Shown piece after piece: positions 1 to 7,579 of a stretch of DNA of 64,000 nucleotides. Location: contig JADJYE010000042.1 of NCBI GenBank assembly GCA_016719945.1, forward strand, positions 12,338 through 76,337, given 5' to 3'. Numbering within the stretch: the stretch's first letter is position 1; each line of letters begins with the position of its first letter. Under the pieces are notes generated by a model that did not search any database, was not told where the DNA came from, and saw only the letters and a program-made list of their open reading frames with translations. Origin of the DNA: Polyangiaceae bacterium. GTDB lineage: Bacteria > Myxococcota_A > Polyangia > Polyangiales > Polyangiaceae. A program made the translations under genes and the position numbers.

Positions 1-954
1 CAGATCGTCGGGCTCGACTCGCTGGTGCAGGCCGCGCCGAGCCTGTTCCCCGACGACTACTCGCTGCTCGTCGCCGCCCTGCGCCACCTCGAGCACAACC
101 ACGTCGTCGGCCCCGAGCCGCTGCAATGGCAGCACGACGACCGCGACCAGACCGTCACGCTGCACGCGCCCGAGCCCTTCCGTCGCCATCGCGAGGTCTT
201 CCTCCCCGAGGAGGCGGTGCCCAAGCGGGGCGAGGCGTACCGCCTGGTCATGGGGCGTGAGCTGGTCGCGACCAAGCTGCGCACCGCGCTCGACGAGGAG
301 GGGCGCTGGCCCGACTGGCACCTGCTCTGGGAGCAGCATCCCCTGGTCGAGTGGCTCTTCGACGCGCTCGGCTCGGCCTACGCCCGCGGCGAGGCGCCGC
401 TCGTCCGCGTCCCCGCGCTGCCCAAGCAAGAGGCGGTGTTTCTCCTCCAGGGGTTCGTCCACAACCACGAGTCGGAGGCCGTCGAGGCGCGGTGGATGGG
501 CCTCGTCGCCCAGGGGAACAAGCTCGAGCCCAACACCCTTGAGCTCGACGAGGTCATGGCCAAGGTCGGCCTCGCCAAGGGCCTGGTGAACCACGGCAAG
601 CCGAGCGAGCGCAAGGCCGCCCTCCAGGCCTTCGTGCCCGCGGTGATCGAAGAGGCGCGCGCCCGCCTGCTGAAGGACCGCGCCCAGCACATCAAGGACA
701 GCGTCGCCCAGCGCGTCCGCAAGGAGACGCGGCGGCTCGAGGCGTGGGCGAAGGATAGCCTGGCCGAGATCACCCGCCGCGAGGGCGCCTGGTCGAAGAC
801 CGGCCGCAAGCCGCCGCCGCACATCGCGTCGAAGCTCCAGCGCGAGCGCGAGCACGTGGCCAAGGTGCAGGCGAACCACCAGCAGCTCCTGAAATCGCTC
901 ACGGCGCACGGCGCCCCGTACCTCCGCCTCGCGGCGGTCTTCGCGGGGGACTGA
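1..954 (+). CDS. SNF2-type helicase, C-terminal part (start outside window)
   Basis: The frame is open from the first base, so the true start lies to the left; a GTG at 25 is only an internal codon. About 317 residues are visible. They contain no Walker motifs. They have the layout of the region after the helicase core in large SNF2-family proteins of defence loci: a HPLVEWLFD segment, then a VFLLQGFVHN...ARWMGL segment, then a long charged, probably coiled-coil tail (about residues 200-300, rich in Arg, Glu and Lys) ending in LRLAAVFAGD. The stop overlaps the methyltransferase start by one base (TGATG at 952-956), so the two genes are translationally coupled. This arrangement matches drmD-drmMI of class 1 DISARM. 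The family call rests on this remembered resemblance and on context; the ATPase domain itself is not visible. Confidence 0.55.
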   Translation, partial: QIVGLDSLVQAAPSLFPDDYSLLVAALRHLEHNHVVGPEPLQWQHDDRDQTVTLHAPEPFRRHREVFLPEEAVPKRGEAYRLVMGRELVATKLRTALDEEGRWPDWHLLWEQHPLVEWLFDALGSAYARGEAPLVRVPALPKQEAVFLLQGFVHNHESEAVEARWMGLVAQGNKLEPNTLELDEVMAKVGLAKGLVNHGKPSERKAALQAFVPAVIEEARARLLKDRAQHIKDSVAQRVRKETRRLEAWAKDSLAEITRREGAWSKTGRKPPPHIASKLQREREHVAKVQANHQQLLKSLTAHGAPYLRLAAVFAGD

Positions 955-2048
955 TGGCCGCCGATCTGACCGGCATCGAGAACGTCGGGGAGCTGTTCAG
1001 CGCCCATTACTTCGAGGTGCGGCTGCTCGAGGAGCTGAAGGCCCTCGCCGGCCCGGAGCGCGAGGCGATCGACACGGTCACCACGCGCCTCAGGGCGTTG
1101 GGCCCTCGCCTGCTCGACGCCCTCGCCGACGGGCTCTCCTCCCAGGGCACGACCGCGCGCCGCGAGGTCGTGCACGATCTCGCGGTGCGGGTGCTCGAGG
1201 CGCTCGGCTATGAGCGCGAGCCCGGGGCGTACGCCGTGCTCGAGCGCACCGGCGCGCCGAACGAGGCGGTGCCGCTGCTCGCGCGTCTGCTGCACGGCAA
1301 GGAGCCCGCGGTGCTCGTGCTCGAGGCCGGCCTCGCGGGGCAGGACGACGCCCTGCTCGCGCAGCCTGCCTCGGTGACCGGCCCGCTGCCCGAGCTCGCC
1401 ACCGAGCACGATCTGGTGCCGCCGGCGGAGCTCGATCTCGCCGAGGTGGTGAGCGCCCTGTTCGCGACCGCGAGCCCCCCGCGCTGGGTGCTGCTGGTGG
1501 GCGCGGCCGAGGTGGTGCTCGCCGAGCGGGCGCGCTTCGGCCGCGGCCAGTACCTGCGCTTCGATCTCGCCACGCTGCTGCGACGGCGCTCGGCCGAGGC
1601 CCTGCGGGTCACCGCCGCGCTGCTGGGGCGCACCCTGCTCGCGCCGACCGCGCAGCGCCCGCTGCACGAGGCGCTGCTCGAAAAATCCCACCAGCACGCG
1701 GTGGGCGTCAGCGCCTCGCTGAAGTTCGCTGCGCGCGAGGCGGTCGAGCTGCTCGCGAACGAGGTCGTCCACTACGAGCGCACCACCTCCAAGCGGCGCA
1801 TCTACACCGAGCGCGTCGCGCGCGAGCTGACCCAGGACTGCCTCGTCTACCTGTTCCGGCTCTTGTTCCTCTTCTACGCCGAGGCGCGCGCGCCCGAGCT
1901 GCACGGCCTGCCGATGAGCGCCGAGGAGTACGCGCGCGGCTACAGCCTCGAGGTCCTGCGCGAGCTCGAGCAGGTGCCCCTGGTCACGCCCGAGCGCGCG
2001 AAGGCTTCTTCTTCCACGAGAGCCTCGAGCGCCTCTTCTCCCTGGTGA
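954..2048 (+). CDS. Large Eco57I-type DNA methyltransferase, N-terminal fragment (frameshifted)
   Basis: This is the N-terminal 340 or so residues of the adenine methyltransferase continued in the next entry. ATG at 954 overlaps the stop of the upstream SNF2 gene. The fragment has no catalytic motif. Such N-terminal regions in large class-1 DISARM-type and type IIG-like methylases are helical, and the part near residues 300-320 (LVYLFRLLFLFYAEAR) is typical of them. Reading breaks near 1990-2000: after VPLVTPE the frame turns into a Ser/Arg-rich stretch ending at 2048, while the sensible continuation (EGFFFHESLERLF) is in the next frame. Adding one G to the GAGCGC at about 1992-1997 joins the two perfectly. 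I therefore see one gene with a one-base deletion, not two genes. Confidence 0.7.
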   Translation: MAADLTGIENVGELFSAHYFEVRLLEELKALAGPEREAIDTVTTRLRALGPRLLDALADGLSSQGTTARREVVHDLAVRVLEALGYEREPGAYAVLERTGAPNEAVPLLARLLHGKEPAVLVLEAGLAGQDDALLAQPASVTGPLPELATEHDLVPPAELDLAEVVSALFATASPPRWVLLVGAAEVVLAERARFGRGQYLRFDLATLLRRRSAEALRVTAALLGRTLLAPTAQRPLHEALLEKSHQHAVGVSASLKFAAREAVELLANEVVHYERTTSKRRIYTERVARELTQDCLVYLFRLLFLFYAEARAPELHGLPMSAEEYARGYSLEVLRELEQVPLVTPERAKASSSTRASSASSPW

Positions 2049-5000
2049 ACGACGGCTTCGAGCCGCGGCAGGCGGCCCTGGTCGCGGCCCACGAGCGCAC
2101 GCCCGAGCTGCTCGAGCGCGGCTTCCTGCTGCGGGGCCTGCACGCGACCTTGTTCTCTCCGCAGGGCGCGCCGCGCCTGGCCGGGGTGAGGCTGCGCAAT
2201 GAGGTGCTCCAGAAGGTCGTGCGGCTCTTGTCGCTCTCGCCGGAGGGCCAGAGGAAGGGCGCCGCCGCCTGGGGGCGCGGGCGCATCAGCTACGCCCAGC
2301 TCGGCATCGGCGAGCTCGGCGCGGTGTACGAGGGGCTGCTCAGCTACAGCGGCTTCTTCGCCAAGGAGACGCTGTACGAGGTGCACCGCGAGGGGGACGC
2401 CGAGGGCGACGACACGCAGCAGAGCTACTTCGTCCCCGAGCGCGAGCTCACCAAGTACTCCGACGCCGAGCTCACCTTCAAGGGGCCCGACGGCGAGCCG
2501 GTCAAGCGCCGCTATGCCCAGGGCACGTTCATCTTCCGGTTGGCCGGGCGCGATCGCGAGTCCAGCGCGAGCTACTACACCCCGCAGGTCCTCACCCGCT
2601 GCCTGGTGAAATACGCCCTGCTCGAGCTGGTGAAAGACAAGTCCGCCGACGAGCTGTTGGCGATGAGCCTGTGCGAGCCGGCGATGGGCAGCGGCGCCTT
2701 CCTGGTCGAGGCGATCGACCAGCTCGCCGACCAGTACCTCGAGAAGAAGCAGGCCGAGCGGGGCGAGCGCGTCCCTGTGGAGCGGTATCCGCTCGAGAAG
2801 CAGCGGGTGAAGGCGTTCTACGCCGAGCAGCGCTGCTATGGCGTCGACCTCAACCCGATGGCGGCCAGGCTCGCCGGGGTGAGCCTGTGGCTCGCGACCA
2901 TGCACGAGCACCAGCAGGCGCCGAGCTACAGCGCGCGCCTGTTCACCGGCAACAGCCTGATCGGCGCTCGCCTCGCGGTCTACGTGCCCGAAGATCTGGA
3001 GAGCGACGAGGCCTTCGCCAAGGCCCTCGCCACCGTCGCGAAGAAGGCCGAGCCTGAAGAGCTGGAGGCCGCGCTCGAGCCGGTGCTCGCCGCGTGGAGC
3101 GCAAAGGCGCCGAGCGCCATCGCTGAGGTGCGTACAGCGCTCGAGGCCCTGGGGGGAGACGAGGCCGACGCTGACGCCGACGAGGCCGACGAGGCGAAGG
3201 TGAAGGCCGAGCGCGCCGCGCAGGTGGGCAAGGCGTTGAAGAAGGTCGGCGGCGCCCTCAAGCAGCCTCGCTGGCAGCGCCGCCCTCCGCGCCCGGTGCC
3301 GCTGGAGGCGCTCGTGTTGGGCGAGCTGCCGAAGGGCGCGATCTTCCACTTCCTGCTCCCCCACCCGGACATGAGCCCGTTCGAGGGGGACAAGGCCCTG
3401 AAGGAGCTTACGCCCAAGGCGATCGACCAGCTGAAGAGCTGGCGCAAGCAGGCCCTCGAGCCGCTCACCGAGAGAGACCGCGCGCGCCTCGCCGAGCTCA
3501 GCCAGCGCATCGTGCAGCGGTTGCGCCGCGTGGTCGACGACCGGCAGCACGTCCTCACCCAGTGCCGCTCCGCCGTCCAGGTGTGGGGGCAAGATCTGCC
3601 GGAGCCCCCGCTCGGCGGCTTCCAGAGCGCGACCCAGCGCGAGGCCCTGGTCCGCAAAGCGCGGGAAGAGACCACCGCGTACGGCCAGCTCCGCCGCGTG
3701 ATGGACCTCTGGGCCACGTTATGGGCGTGGCCGCTCAGCGAGCTGAACGCGCTGCCCACCCGGCACGCCTGGTGGGCCGCGGTGGAGGAGGCCCTGGGCC
3801 TCGAGCCGGCGCCCTTGCCTGCCGGCCAGCTCGAGCTCGCGCCGATCGTCGAGACCGACGAAGAGCCCGCGCCCGCCCCGGCGAAGCAGCGCGACCTGTG
3901 GGACGTCGTGCGGCAGACCGCCGCGCGCCTGCGCCCGCTCGCCTGGGAGCTGGAGGCGCCCGAGGTGTTCCTGGACCGTGGGGGGTTCGACCTGGTGATC
4001 GGCAACCCGCCATGGCTCAAGCTGCAATGGAACGAGCAGGGCCTGCTCCAGGAGCTGGAGCCGCGCCTGGCGCTGGACGGGGTGAGCGCCAGCGACGTGG
4101 CGAAGAGGCGCGCCAGCGTGCTCAGCAGCCCCGCGCGGGTCGAGGAGTACCTGCGTGAGGCCACGCAGGTGCAAGGCAGCCAGGCCTTCCTCAACGCCGC
4201 CAGCAACTACGAGCTGCTCGCGGGGGTGCAGACCAATCTGTACAAGTGCTTCCTGGTGCGGGCGTGGGAGATCAGCGCAGCGGGCGGCGTCACCGGGCTG
4301 CTCCATCAGGACGGGATCTTCGATGATCCGAAGGGGGGCGCGCTGAGGGAGGCGGTCTATGGGCGGTTGCGCTGGGTCTTCCGCTTCAAGAACGAGCTTC
4401 AGCTCTTCCCGGACGTCGGACATGTTCGCCCATTTGCCCTCACGATCTCCGGAGCAACCGCACCGGCGGACTTCGCGACGCTGTGCAATCTCTTCCACCC
4501 GTCGACGGTCGAAGCTTGTCTCGAGCACGACGGCGCAGGCGCCGTACCTGGCATCAAGACCGACGACGGGGAGTTCGAGACCCGCGGCCACGCCCGCCGC
4601 GTCGTGCGCGTCACCGAGGCCGAGCTCGCTCTCTTCGCCAGCCTGTTCGACAAGCCTGGAACCCCGGCGAGCCGCGCCCGCCTGCCGCTCGTCCAAAGCA
4701 GCGAGGCGCTGGAGGTGCTCCGTAAGCTCGCGCGCCACCCGCGCCGGCTTGGCCACCTGGGCGACGACGTCTTCGGCACGGAGATGTGGCACGAGACGAA
4801 CGCCCAGAAGGACGGGACGATCCGCCGCGAGACGCGCTTCGCGAAGAGCGCGCGCGAGTGGATCCTCTCCGGTCCCCATTTCTACGTCGGGACGCCCCTC
4901 TACAAGACACCGCGCGAGATCTGCGACACCAAGAACGCTTACGACGTCCTCGACCTCGAGGCCTTGCCCGACGACTACCTGCCGCGCACCAACTACGTAC

Positions 5001-5122
5001 CCGCCTGCGACGCGAAGACCTACCTCGAGCGAACGCCGCGGTTCAGGGGCCGGCCGGTGACGGAGATGTACCGGCATGTGCATCGGCGCATGCTGGCGAT
5101 CACGGGCGAGCGAACCCGGTGA
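2045..5122 (+). CDS. Eco57I-type N6-adenine DNA methyltransferase, catalytic part (DrmMI-like)
   Basis: This is the catalytic core of a very large DNA methyltransferase of the Eco57I/type IIG class. Motif I (EPAMGSGAFL) is near residue 210 of this frame and motif IV (IGNPPW) near residue 652-657; together they predict N6-adenine methylation using S-adenosylmethionine. An acidic Ala/Asp/Glu-rich linker lies near residues 370-390. No nuclease motif was recognised, so the protein may only mark self DNA, as DrmMI does in DISARM. The readable protein starts before 2045 in this frame (about 1998) and is really the continuation of the preceding fragment. It ends early at 5122: after AITGERT one extra C in the CCC run at about 5115 would continue into VIPAIIPPGTRHIHP and then the next entry. 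With its three pieces the enzyme would be about 1,630 residues. Confidence 0.85.
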   Translation: MNDGFEPRQAALVAAHERTPELLERGFLLRGLHATLFSPQGAPRLAGVRLRNEVLQKVVRLLSLSPEGQRKGAAAWGRGRISYAQLGIGELGAVYEGLLSYSGFFAKETLYEVHREGDAEGDDTQQSYFVPERELTKYSDAELTFKGPDGEPVKRRYAQGTFIFRLAGRDRESSASYYTPQVLTRCLVKYALLELVKDKSADELLAMSLCEPAMGSGAFLVEAIDQLADQYLEKKQAERGERVPVERYPLEKQRVKAFYAEQRCYGVDLNPMAARLAGVSLWLATMHEHQQAPSYSARLFTGNSLIGARLAVYVPEDLESDEAFAKALATVAKKAEPEELEAALEPVLAAWSAKAPSAIAEVRTALEALGGDEADADADEADEAKVKAERAAQVGKALKKVGGALKQPRWQRRPPRPVPLEALVLGELPKGAIFHFLLPHPDMSPFEGDKALKELTPKAIDQLKSWRKQALEPLTERDRARLAELSQRIVQRLRRVVDDRQHVLTQCRSAVQVWGQDLPEPPLGGFQSATQREALVRKAREETTAYGQLRRVMDLWATLWAWPLSELNALPTRHAWWAAVEEALGLEPAPLPAGQLELAPIVETDEEPAPAPAKQRDLWDVVRQTAARLRPLAWELEAPEVFLDRGGFDLVIGNPPWLKLQWNEQGLLQELEPRLALDGVSASDVAKRRASVLSSPARVEEYLREATQVQGSQAFLNAASNYELLAGVQTNLYKCFLVRAWEISAAGGVTGLLHQDGIFDDPKGGALREAVYGRLRWVFRFKNELQLFPDVGHVRPFALTISGATAPADFATLCNLFHPSTVEACLEHDGAGAVPGIKTDDGEFETRGHARRVVRVTEAELALFASLFDKPGTPASRARLPLVQSSEALEVLRKLARHPRRLGHLGDDVFGTEMWHETNAQKDGTIRRETRFAKSAREWILSGPHFYVGTPLYKTPREICDTKNAYDVLDLEALPDDYLPRTNYVPACDAKTYLERTPRFRGRPVTEMYRHVHRRMLAITGERTR

Positions 5123-5852
5123 TTCCGGCGATCATCCCGCCCGGCACGCGACACATTCACCCGGTATCACTCGCTTCGCGTTCAACGAACTATGGCGCTG
5201 TGCAGTCCCAGGATGCGTGGTCGCCTGCGCCAGTCGACTTCTTGGTTCGAACCACAGGCGGTGCGGACCACATCCGGCGGGCGTCGGCACGCTTCCAAGG
5301 CCGATCCGCGGTGCGACAGCTGGCGCCCTCGCCGCCCGCGCGCTCCGCCTCAACTGCCTCACGACCCACTACGCCGATCTCTGGGACGAGGTCTGGCCCC
5401 AGTCCCCATCCCCCGGCTGGAGCCTCGACGACCCTCGGCTCTCCCCCTGGCCCAGCCTCACGTCGAAATGGTCGCGCGCCTCGGCGCTGCGCAACGCGTT
5501 CGAGCGGCGCTGGGCGCTGGTCGAGATCGACGCCCTGGCCGCCCTCGAGCTGGGGCTCACCGTCGACGAGCTGTGCACGATCTACCGCACCCAGTTCCCG
5601 GTGCTGCGGGAGTACGAGCGAGACACCTGGTTCGACACCCGAGGCAAGATCGCCTTCACCGCCTCGAAGGGCCTGGTCGGCGTCGGCCTCGATCGCAAAT
5701 CGTTCGAGCTGTGGCAAGAGCACCTGCGCCAGGACCGCCCGCCGCCGAAGGACCTCGACACCCAGGGCCTCACGCCGCCATTCGAGATCCGCGACCGCGA
5801 GGCCGACATGGCCACCGCGTTCCGGTTCTTCGAGGAGCGGCTGGGGCGATGA
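5076..5852 (+). CDS. Large DNA methyltransferase, C-terminal fragment (frameshifted)
   Basis: Only the part from roughly 5176 onward is meaningful protein. It begins with FAFNELWRCAV, jumps briefly to another frame (VDFLVRTTGGADHIRR, about 5237-5281), then returns and runs cleanly from ALRLNCLTTHYADLW to the stop. The segment with FERRWALVEIDALAAL, TVDELCTIYRTQFPVLREYE and a GLVGVGL stretch is the usual C-terminal end of large Eco57I-class methylases in defence loci, so this is the tail of the same enzyme. At least three frame changes occur between 5115 and 5310, more than elsewhere in the gene. They may be base-call errors or real damage. The coordinates give the open frame; there is no credible independent start. 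Confidence 0.6.
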   Translation: MCIGACWRSRASEPGDSGDHPARHATHSPGITRFAFNELWRCAVPGCVVACASRLLGSNHRRCGPHPAGVGTLPRPIRGATAGALAARALRLNCLTTHYADLWDEVWPQSPSPGWSLDDPRLSPWPSLTSKWSRASALRNAFERRWALVEIDALAALELGLTVDELCTIYRTQFPVLREYERDTWFDTRGKIAFTASKGLVGVGLDRKSFELWQEHLRQDRPPPKDLDTQGLTPPFEIRDREADMATAFRFFEERLGR

Positions 5853-5883
5853 GGGGCGACCAGACCTCTCCGGCTCGTATTGG

Positions 5884-6414
5884 CTACGGCTGCGCGCCAG
5901 GCCCGAGCTTCGCGCGCCAGCCCTGCCACCAGCTCGGCGTCGGACCCTGCGCCGCTCGCGCGACCTGGTCGACGGCCACCAACCCGAGCCCAGCCTGCTC
6001 CTGGAGGCGGCGCAAGAACACGCGTACCCCGATGACGCGGGCGCCTTCAGCATGCAGCTCGTGGAGCGCCAACCAGAGGGCGTTCTTGTCGTTGGCGACG
6101 AAGACCAGCGAGGGATCGTGCGCCGCGAGGGCGATGCAGGCGTGCTCGCCTTTGCCGCGCAGCGCGGTCCGATCCGGGTGGAGGGCGGTGAAGGTCTCGT
6201 CCACCGCGCTCATGGCCTCGATGGGCAGCACACCGACGCCGGAAGAGGCGATCCACTTGCGAAACTGGGCGCCATACTTCGGCGAACGCCCGAGCTCCTC
6301 GCTGACCTCCTCAGGGGTCGCGAGAGCCAGCTTCGCCGCGCTCTCCGCCAGCGCCGTTTGCTGCCCGACGTTCCAGAAGTACGCGAGCACGTTCGCGTCC
6401 ACCAGGTACGTCAC
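5884..6414 (-). CDS. PIN-domain ribonuclease-like protein, probable toxin
   Basis: This 176-residue protein begins MTYLVDANVLAYF, the first-strand acidic motif of PIN-domain nucleases. Further acidic residues fall where the fold needs them: a TPEEVSEELG helix near residues 33-42, KGEHACIALAAHD near 110, and VANDKNALW near 125. PIN proteins of this kind cleave RNA using Mg2+ held by the Asp/Glu cluster. Its start codon overlaps the stop of the XRE-ImmA gene (6411-6414), the usual antitoxin-then-toxin order. It resembles the PIN proteins that pair with ImmA-type proteins in toxin-antitoxin loci. The pair runs against the surrounding defence genes. Specific RNA target unknown. Confidence 0.7.
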   Translation of the reverse strand: MTYLVDANVLAYFWNVGQQTALAESAAKLALATPEEVSEELGRSPKYGAQFRKWIASSGVGVLPIEAMSAVDETFTALHPDRTALRGKGEHACIALAAHDPSLVFVANDKNALWLALHELHAEGARVIGVRVFLRRLQEQAGLGLVAVDQVARAAQGPTPSWWQGWRAKLGPGAQP

Positions 6415-7523
6415 GCCGCCTGGATCTCCCAGGGCAGCGGCGCGGAATAGTCGAGCCCCAGCACGTCTCGCGCCTGCCCGTCGGTCACCAGCCCGAGGGA
6501 ATGGGCTTGCTCGATCAACGCCCTCACCCGCCGGCTTGGCCCGCCCGGCGCAGGCAGCGACGTCTCGACCGTGGGCACCGCCGCCGCTTTCAAGAGCAGC
6601 CCTTCCCGGAGCGCGCCATCGATGAAGCCGAGGTTGGTGAGATGATTGACGGCGATCTCGTGGGGCGTCCCGAAGGCGCGCCGCGCCTCACGCACCCGGC
6701 GCTGCGCCTCGTCGCGCGAGGTCGTCGCGCCCGGGGGACCGAGCAGCGCCTTCAGCCCTTGCTCGGGGAGCAGCAGCTCGGCCGCGAAGCCCCGGGCCCG
6801 CTGCTCGGCCGCGAGGTCGCGACGATCCAGTGCGAGATCCACGACCAGGTGGAGGCCGCCGTCGGAGGGGTCGTAGAGCAGGTGACAGAGCTCGTGGGCG
6901 ATATGCACCCGGGCGAGCATCGGGTTCTTCTGTCGATCCGGGTCGAGCTCGTTGAGCACGATCGTCCCGCCGTCGTCCGCTCGTACGCTCAGCGCCGTCA
7001 CCTTGACCGACGACAGCGCGCGGACCACCACGGCTACCTGGAGCTGCTCCTCCGCGAGGGCGCGGAGGTCCCCGATGCTCTCACCCCCGAGCTTGAGCGC
7101 GGTGCGGAGCTCCCGCGCGAGCGCATAGCCCTCTCGCGCTGGGCTCGGTCCGTAGGCGTCGGCGCGGGCGCCGATCATGGGGACGCTGCCAAGCAGTCGG
7201 CACAGCGCCTGGAGCGAGCGCCCTTGGTGGAGCGCGCCGTCGAGGACAGGACAGTCGGACGGATGAAAGTCCGGGCTGTCGTGGTGTCGAAGAAAGACGC
7301 TCGGCTCCGCGGCGTCGCGCTGCTCACCGCGACGAAGGGCGGCGAGGTCGAGCTCGAGGAAGCCTGCGAGCTTCTCCAGCCCCACGGTCGAGATGCCAGC
7401 CTGCCCGGCCTCGAGCTGGCGCAGGTGATCGACGCTCACCCCGGCGCCCTCGGCAAGCGCGGCCACATCGAGCCCTCGGGCCTGCCGCCGCGCCGTGATG
7501 ATGTGCCCCACTCGGGCGATCAT
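6411..7523 (-). CDS. XRE-family HTH fused to ImmA/IrrE metallopeptidase, probable antitoxin/regulator
   Basis: The protein is about 370 residues. An XRE-type helix-turn-helix fills the first 65 residues (GHIITARRQARGLDVAAL..., then VDHLRQLEAGQAGIS). A middle domain follows, with the zinc-peptidase signature HELCHLL near residue 209 (HExxH) as in ImmA/IrrE enzymes. I chose ATG at 7523 because the HTH fold begins at once there; the frame stays open to 7601 but that extension is low-complexity and would overlap the divergent helicase gene. ImmA proteins cleave repressors or antitoxins, and in HTH fusions they act as regulators. Translational coupling to the downstream PIN gene suggests a two-gene toxin-antitoxin module. 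It starts 56 bases from the divergent helicase gene, so it could also control that promoter. Confidence 0.8.
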   Translation of the reverse strand: MIARVGHIITARRQARGLDVAALAEGAGVSVDHLRQLEAGQAGISTVGLEKLAGFLELDLAALRRGEQRDAAEPSVFLRHHDSPDFHPSDCPVLDGALHQGRSLQALCRLLGSVPMIGARADAYGPSPAREGYALARELRTALKLGGESIGDLRALAEEQLQVAVVVRALSSVKVTALSVRADDGGTIVLNELDPDRQKNPMLARVHIAHELCHLLYDPSDGGLHLVVDLALDRRDLAAEQRARGFAAELLLPEQGLKALLGPPGATTSRDEAQRRVREARRAFGTPHEIAVNHLTNLGFIDGALREGLLLKAAAVPTVETSLPAPGGPSRRVRALIEQAHSLGLVTDGQARDVLGLDYSAPLPWEIQAA

Positions 7524-7579
7524 GCGGCGTTTATACCACGCAGGAGCAGGCGCGGGCCCCGCGCTACCATGCTGACCGC

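Noticed and set aside
378..1904. A 508-codon open frame on the minus strand opposite the SNF2 and methylase genes
   Set aside because: It is Arg/Ala/Gly-rich with no domain and lies wholly antisense to better genes; long shadow frames are normal at this GC content.
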